Source: Pseudobdellovibrionaceae bacterium (GTDB lineage: Bacteria; Bdellovibrionota; Bdellovibrionia; Bdellovibrionales; Bdellovibrionaceae). Taken from it: a stretch of 64,000 bases of DNA. The stretch lies in assembly GCA_019637875.1 (NCBI GenBank), contig JAHBUW010000006.1, positions 124,001 to 188,000 of the forward strand, written 5' to 3'. A program made the translations under genes and the position numbers. Below, one piece after another: positions 62,847-64,000 of the stretch. How positions within the stretch are numbered: the stretch's first letter is position 1; every line of letters begins with the position of its first letter. Below the pieces are notes generated by a model. It had not been told where the DNA came from and did no database searches. It saw only the letters and a program-made list of their open reading frames with translations.

Positions 62847-64000
62847 AGTCCGCACCGGTGAATCCACTCGAAGTCGAGGGCGGTTTCTGGGGCGCGCTGG
62901 ATCGCACCCTGACCCGTCTGCGCGAACTCCTTCATCTGCGGGCGGACACCGACGAAGCCGGAACGATCGAGACCATCCGTCGCAATGCCACCTTTCACAG
63001 CGCGAACGCTTGGACGCTGGCTTGCGCGATCCTCATCGCCTGCATCGGCCTGGACACGAACAATACGATGGCGGTCTTCGGCGCGATGCTGATCTCTCCA
63101 TTGATGGGGCCCGTCGTCGGAGTGGGGCTTGGCCTCGGGATCGAAGACTCCGCGCTCCTGAAGCGGGCCATCCGAAATTTGCTTTTCGCGGTCGGCATCG
63201 CCCTGACGGTCTCGCTCCTGTACTTTCTGATTTCCCCTCTCGCCATCGCCCGATCCGAGATTTTGTCCTATACGCGCCCGACCTTCTTTGACGTGCTGGT
63301 CGCGATCTTCGGTGGGGCCACCGGCATCGTCGCCCAATCGCGGCGCTCCAAAGGCACGTCCATCGCTGGCGTCGCCATGGCCACGGTCATGATGCCTCCA
63401 CTTTGCACGACCGGCTTCGCCTTGGCGACCCTGCAGCCGGAGCTCGCGCTCGGCGCGTTTTATCTTTTTCTCATCAATTCGGTGTTTATCTGCCTTTCGA
63501 CCTTCACTTTCGTCCGCTATTTGAAGTTCGAGCGCATCGGATCCCCGGACCAGGAGTTACGCCGATTGACCCGTAAACGGATGGCGATTCTGGCGTTGAT
63601 CGTTATGACCCCTTCACTCGTCTTAGCTTGGCGTTTGCAACAAGAGACCCAGTTCATTGGCCGCGCGCGCGAATTCGTCAACAAGGACATTCGGTTCGCG
63701 CATAGCTTCGTGGTGGATCACGAAATCGTCTACCACTGGTACCGTCCGCGCATTTCGGTCACGCTGATCGGCGAACCTCTTCTCGCTGCGGAAACGGAAA
63801 CCTTGCGCGCGCGGCTCGTCGCGCGCGGGTTGCCCGCGACGGCGTTGGAGCTTCACGAAACAGAGCTCGACACGACTTTGGAGAGACAGCTACAAGATCG
63901 TCTACGCTCCCGTGACGCCGCCGAGCGAATCCGCGAGACACGAATTTCCCAATTGGAATCACGATTGAGCCGCGAGGAAGAGCGGCGCTCGCTCGGAGAG
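62843..64000 (+). CDS. DUF389 membrane protein 2 (C-terminus outside window)
   Basis: A paralogue of the preceding gene, starting with an ATGA overlap and open to the window edge (386 codons, no stop). It repeats the same layout: ATFHSANAWTLACAILIA, CIGLDTNNTMAVFGAMLISP, PLMGPVVGVGLGLG, MMPPLCTTGFA, FLINSVFICLSTFTFVRYLK, then an Arg/Glu-rich coiled-coil region at the end. The clear similarity over the whole length indicates tandem duplication followed by divergence. The two may form a hetero-oligomer. Confidence 0.87.
   Translation, partial: MKSAPVNPLEVEGGFWGALDRTLTRLRELLHLRADTDEAGTIETIRRNATFHSANAWTLACAILIACIGLDTNNTMAVFGAMLISPLMGPVVGVGLGLGIEDSALLKRAIRNLLFAVGIALTVSLLYFLISPLAIARSEILSYTRPTFFDVLVAIFGGATGIVAQSRRSKGTSIAGVAMATVMMPPLCTTGFALATLQPELALGAFYLFLINSVFICLSTFTFVRYLKFERIGSPDQELRRLTRKRMAILALIVMTPSLVLAWRLQQETQFIGRAREFVNKDIRFAHSFVVDHEIVYHWYRPRISVTLIGEPLLAAETETLRARLVARGLPATALELHETELDTTLERQLQDRLRSRDAAERIRETRISQLESRLSREEERRSLGE

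Overview
The window reads as one chromosomal segment of a GC-rich (roughly 60% by eye) Gram-negative predatory-type or deltaproteobacterium-like organism, most probably a member of the Bdellovibrionota. The evidence is indirect: a type IV pilus operon next to ribF, a lipid A/BAM operon with a Gfo/Idh oxidoreductase between lpxA and lpxB, an HNH protein of a kind I associate with Bdellovibrio, a PgpH-type 7TM-HD phosphodiesterase, and an Agl/Glt-like envelope machine. There is no rRNA, so the placement is an inference. Genes are dense, overlaps of the ATGA/GTGA type are common, and no insertion sequence, phage or CRISPR array is visible.

Layout. 1-8.3 kb (minus strand): ribF, a Rossmann-like protein, then pilB, a degenerate pilT-like gene, pilC, pilS and pilR (cut by the window edge). 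8.4-11.6 kb (plus): a CHASE2 histidine kinase overlapping an NtrC-type sigma-54 activator. 11.65-31.3 kb (minus): HNH protein, two family 9 glycosyltransferases, DUF3108 lipoprotein, late acyltransferase, lpxK, lpxB, GnnA-like oxidoreductase, lpxA, skp, bamA, lolD, lolC, prfB (with a canonical programmed +1 frameshift), a small lipoprotein, ybeY and the PgpH-like protein. 31.4-32.3 kb: mazG. 32.5-43.3 kb (plus): a ten-gene envelope-spanning cluster ending at a strong terminator. 43.3-48.4 kb: murJ (minus), rpsT (plus, TTG start), then TPR, PilZ, holA and lptE (minus). 48.4-51.9 kb (plus): class V aminotransferase, 2-hydroxyacid dehydrogenase, purA. 51.9-54.8 kb: two small envelope proteins, an AraC regulator and an exported alpha/beta hydrolase. 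55-58.4 kb (plus): a soluble four-PAS chemoreceptor and a triple CheW-like protein behind a sigma-28-like promoter. 58.4-64 kb (plus): tRNA-Lys, tRNA-Glu, a RibD-C/DHFR-like protein, FKBP, an EamA transporter, a zinc-type Cys protein, and two tandem DUF389 membrane proteins, the second cut by the window edge.

Functional picture. The 12.8-26.6 kb block makes and exports the outer membrane: lipid A enzymes, BamA and its chaperone Skp, and the Lol lipoprotein exporter; lptE and murJ further along fit the same theme. The most striking region is 32.5-43.3 kb. It encodes a VWA lipoprotein, one TolQ/ExbB-type channel, two TolR/ExbD-type proteins, exported TPR proteins, an FHA-like/TM/TonB-C protein, an outer-membrane barrel and a coiled-coil protein. 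This resembles the myxobacterial Agl-Glt motor. One of the two TolR-like proteins has lost the membrane aspartate thought to carry protons, and the channel lacks the usual TM3 glutamate, so the motor would be asymmetric. Other leads are a PilT paralogue without its catalytic motifs, an LpxA with altered active-site neighbours beside a GnnA-like gene, and an 18-bp perfect palindrome present three times within 5 kb, read as the same peptide in two coding sequences.
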